From 62-47 sp049647485 (GTDB lineage Bacteria; Pseudomonadota; Alphaproteobacteria; Rhizobiales; Xanthobacteraceae), in contig JBARXT010000107.1 of NCBI GenBank assembly GCA_049647485.1, positions 1-13,307 of the forward strand: a DNA stretch of 13,307 bases, written 5' to 3'. Positions 11,708-13,307 of the stretch are shown here, one piece after another. Each line of letters opens with the position of its first letter. Positions within the stretch are counted from its first letter, which is position 1. The position numbers and the translations under genes are program-made. Under the pieces are notes generated by a model that had not been told where the DNA came from, searched no databases, and was given only the letters and a program-made list of their open reading frames with translations.

Positions 11708-12135
11708 GCCGGTGCGCGCTGCGATCGCGGCACGACGCGGAAGGTGGCATTGGCGCGTGCGATCGGTTCGTCGTCGGCGGTAATGATGCTTTGCACGAAG
11801 CAGATCGTGCGTCCGCTCTTAAGCACCTCGCTTTCCACAGCGAGCCATTGTCCGATCTTGGCGCTGCCGATGTAGTCGACCGAGAGATTGACGGTGACCA
11901 GCGAGAACGCCGGCCCGAGCTTATAGCCGCAGCTATGGCCCATCGCCTTGTCGGCCAGCGCCGCGATCAATCCGCCATGGATCAATCCGCGTGCGTTGGT
12001 GTGCGGCGTATCGAGCCGCAGACCGATGACGATCGCGTCCTCGGTTTGCTTCCAGTAGATCGGCTCCCAGGGATCTGTCAGCGGGCTCTTGCGTGGATTT
12101 CGCACGAATCCGGGCGGAATGGCGGGGACGTTCAA
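11704..12135 (-). CDS. PaaI family thioesterase, hotdog fold
   Basis: A 143-residue hotdog-fold acyl-CoA thioesterase. The active-site stretch is complete: Asn47, Gly50, His53-Gly54-Gly55 and Asp62 in NARGLIHGGLIAALADKAMG, followed by TVNLSVDYIGSA and the Gly-Arg-Thr strand. The start is TTG at 12135: GGAG lies 8 bases upstream, the codon just before it is an in-frame TGA stop, and no internal ATG would keep the N-terminal region (PPGFVRNPRKSPLTDPWEPIYW). Its stop overlaps that of the LysR gene by 4 bases on the opposite strand, so there is no room for a separate terminator. It differs from the other thioesterase at 9466, which has Gln in place of the His. The acyl-CoA substrate is unknown. 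Confidence 0.88.
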   Translation of the reverse strand: MNVPAIPPGFVRNPRKSPLTDPWEPIYWKQTEDAIVIGLRLDTPHTNARGLIHGGLIAALADKAMGHSCGYKLGPAFSLVTVNLSVDYIGSAKIGQWLAVESEVLKSGRTICFVQSIITADDEPIARANATFRVVPRSQRAPA

Positions 12136-12239
12136 TCAGTTGCTCCGGCGGTTCGAGTCGAGCGGATCATGAAATGGGTGTCTCGCCTATCATAGCGGCG
12201 ATTCCCCCGCGCCCCGTCGGCAAAGTCATTTACGCCAGA

Positions 12240-12258
12240 TGATTATAGCATATAATCA
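12240..12258. promoter_or_regulatory. Candidate operator: TGATTATA-GCA-TATAATCA palindrome
   Basis: Perfect 8-bp arms (12240-12247 and 12251-12258) flank a 3-base centre, giving a 19-base site in an AT-rich stretch between the divergent thioesterase (105 bases away) and TRAP transporter (196 bases away) genes. The size suits a GntR- or MarR-type dimer, or a site covering a promoter -10 box, since TATAAT occurs within it. Confidence 0.4.
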
Positions 12259-12392
12259 AATCTCTCGGCTGTGGGGCAGCGGCGAATACATACGTGTCGG
12301 AAAAGTCCATATCCGCCAAGGATCTTGCAATGGCCTTTGCCGTGCAAGGCATGGAAGATGCACACCATGCTTGCATTGCGAGCCGTGCTAGA

Positions 12393-12402
12393 TAACATGT
12401 TA
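12393..12402. promoter_or_regulatory. TAACATGTTA perfect palindrome
   Basis: A perfect 10-base palindrome 52 bases upstream of the TRAP solute-binding protein start. The position suits an operator or activator site near the promoter. It differs in sequence from the palindrome at 12240, so the two may serve different proteins. Confidence 0.35.
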
Positions 12403-12453
12403 AATAAAGCGGGCGGCCGGAGAACCGGTCCTCCATCAGAGGGAGAGATGACG

Positions 12454-13307
12454 ATGAGGAAAGCACTTCTGGCGCTGCTGATGGCCGGTTGCGCGGGGCT
12501 CGCGATGACGCCCGCGACGGCACAGGACAAGACCGTCAACCTGAAAGTATCGCTTTGGGTGCCTCCTGCCCATCCGCTGGTGCCGGCGACGATCGCCTGG
12601 GCGAAGGATATCGAGAAAGCCTCGGGCGGCAGCATCAAGCTGACAGTGTTTCCCTCGCAACAACTCGGCAAGGCGTTCGACCATTACGACATGGCACGCG
12701 ATGGCATCGCCGATATCACTTACGTCAATCCGGGGTATCAGCCGGGGCGCTTCCCGATCGCGGCGGCGGGACAGCTTCCGTTCGTGTTCAGCGACGGCAA
12801 GAAGGGCACGCTGGCGCTCAACGAATGGTATCACAAGTACGCACCGACCGAGATGAAGGACACCAAGCTGTGCTTCGCCTTCATCCATGATCCCGGCGCG
12901 CTGTTCGGGAAAAAGAAGGTTCTGGTGCCTGAAGACCTCAACGGTCTGAAGGTGCGCCCCGCGCAATCGACCATCGGTGAGATGGTCAAGATGTTCGGCG
13001 GCACCAACGTGCAGGCCTCGGCGCCGGAAGCGCGCGACGCCATCGAGCGCGGCGTGGCCGATGAAATCACCTTCCCGTGGGGATCGATGTTCCTGTTCGG
13101 CATCGAGAAGGCCATCAAGTATGCGATGGACGTGCCGCTCTACACCACGGTGTTCACCTACAACATGAACCTCAAGAGCTATAACGCGATGTCACCGGCG
13201 CAGAAGAAGATCATCGATGATCACTGTACGCCGGAATGGGCCTCGAAGGTCACCGATCCGTGGAGCGAGTTCGAGTTCAACGGCCGCGCCAAGATGAAGG
13301 CCTTGGC
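12454..13307 (+). CDS. TRAP transporter substrate-binding protein, DctP type (3' end outside window)
   Basis: The first 284 codons of a periplasmic solute-binding protein of a tripartite ATP-independent transporter, which collects a carboxylate or related solute for a sodium- or proton-driven permease. Residues 1-23 form a signal peptide (MRKALLALLMAGCAGLA, likely cleavage after Ala-Thr-Ala at 23); Met-Ala-Gly-Cys at 10-13 is a poor lipobox alternative. The DctP fold follows: HPLVPATIAWAKDIEKASGG, FPSQQLGKAFDHYDMARDGIADI, and LNGLKVRPAQSTIGEMVKMFGG with Arg168, the conserved Arg that usually clamps the ligand carboxylate. The last part contains ALDH-unrelated YNMNLKSYNAMSPAQKKII, typical of the family. 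I prefer ATG 12454, 8 bases from AGGGAG (12440-12445), over ATG 12448, only 2 bases away. Most of the usual 320-340 residues are here. Permease genes probably lie downstream; the solute is unknown. Confidence 0.92.
   Translation, partial: MRKALLALLMAGCAGLAMTPATAQDKTVNLKVSLWVPPAHPLVPATIAWAKDIEKASGGSIKLTVFPSQQLGKAFDHYDMARDGIADITYVNPGYQPGRFPIAAAGQLPFVFSDGKKGTLALNEWYHKYAPTEMKDTKLCFAFIHDPGALFGKKKVLVPEDLNGLKVRPAQSTIGEMVKMFGGTNVQASAPEARDAIERGVADEITFPWGSMFLFGIEKAIKYAMDVPLYTTVFTYNMNLKSYNAMSPAQKKIIDDHCTPEWASKVTDPWSEFEFNGRAKMKAL

Larger units (their letters stand above)
12136..12453 (+). promoter_or_regulatory. About 320-base intergenic region upstream of the TRAP solute-binding protein gene
   Basis: No convincing gene lies here; short open frames are antisense to or out of frame with the neighbours. 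It is noticeably more AT-rich than its surroundings from about 12220 on. It contains two clear palindromes, described separately, at 12240-12258 and 12393-12402. An AGGGAG ribosome site at 12440-12445 serves the ATG at 12454. The length and AT content suit a regulated promoter region for a transporter operon that continues past the window. Confidence 0.55.

Noticed and set aside
12463..12492. Lipoprotein signal (lipobox) in the TRAP solute-binding protein
   Set aside because: Met at the -3 position is unusual for a lipobox and a good signal-peptidase I site (Ala-Thr-Ala) follows, so a soluble periplasmic protein is more likely.
1..13307. Genomic island or mobile element
   Set aside because: No tRNA, integrase, transposase, terminal repeats or clear composition shift is visible apart from the AT-rich intergenic stretch near 12240.

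Overview
The window looks like chromosome of a high-GC alphaproteobacterium of the Bradyrhizobium / Rhodopseudomonas / Afipia group (Nitrobacteraceae). This rests on codon use, on the protein families present (many acyl-CoA and transport proteins, a haloalkane dehalogenase, a YafY/GST pair) and on intergenic palindromic repeats of a style I recall from those genomes. That assignment is inference; there is no rRNA or marker gene here. I see 17 protein genes, two of them cut by the window edges, and no tRNA, rRNA, CRISPR array, transposase or phage gene.

Layout. Positions 1-2987 (+) hold the end of an ABC-type periplasmic solute-binding protein gene, then an aldehyde dehydrogenase and a short-chain dehydrogenase, which looks like the tail of a catabolic operon. 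A convergent crotonase-family gene (3068-3856, -) follows behind a strong hairpin. From 4002 to 6911 (+) runs a co-directional set: a membrane-anchored cyclic-nucleotide-binding-domain protein, a protein resembling the C-terminal DUF6537 module of indolepyruvate oxidoreductases, a small DUF3307 membrane protein and a haloalkane dehalogenase with a complete catalytic pentad. A small unknown gene (7052-7456, +) has a CtrA-like box upstream.

Positions 7577-9888 form a divergent block. A YafY/WYL regulator and a cysteine-cluster protein, overlapping by ATGA, read leftward. A Fax/metaxin-type GST-fold protein and a PaaI-type thioesterase read rightward. Two palindromes sit in the shared promoter region. 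A second divergent block (10064-11707) pairs a pyridoxamine-phosphate-oxidase-fold flavoprotein with a LysR regulator. A second PaaI-type thioesterase (11704-12135, -) overlaps the LysR gene tail to tail. After a roughly 320-base regulatory region with two palindromes, the window ends inside a TRAP transporter solute-binding protein gene.

As a whole this is a metabolic and transport region rich in local regulator-target pairs. The least ordinary parts are the 4002-6911 run, the crotonase that lacks the usual catalytic glutamates, and the palindromic elements that fill every convergent junction wide enough to hold one. I found no clear case for a wholly new system. The 4002-6911 run is the best candidate, but its functional unity is unproven.
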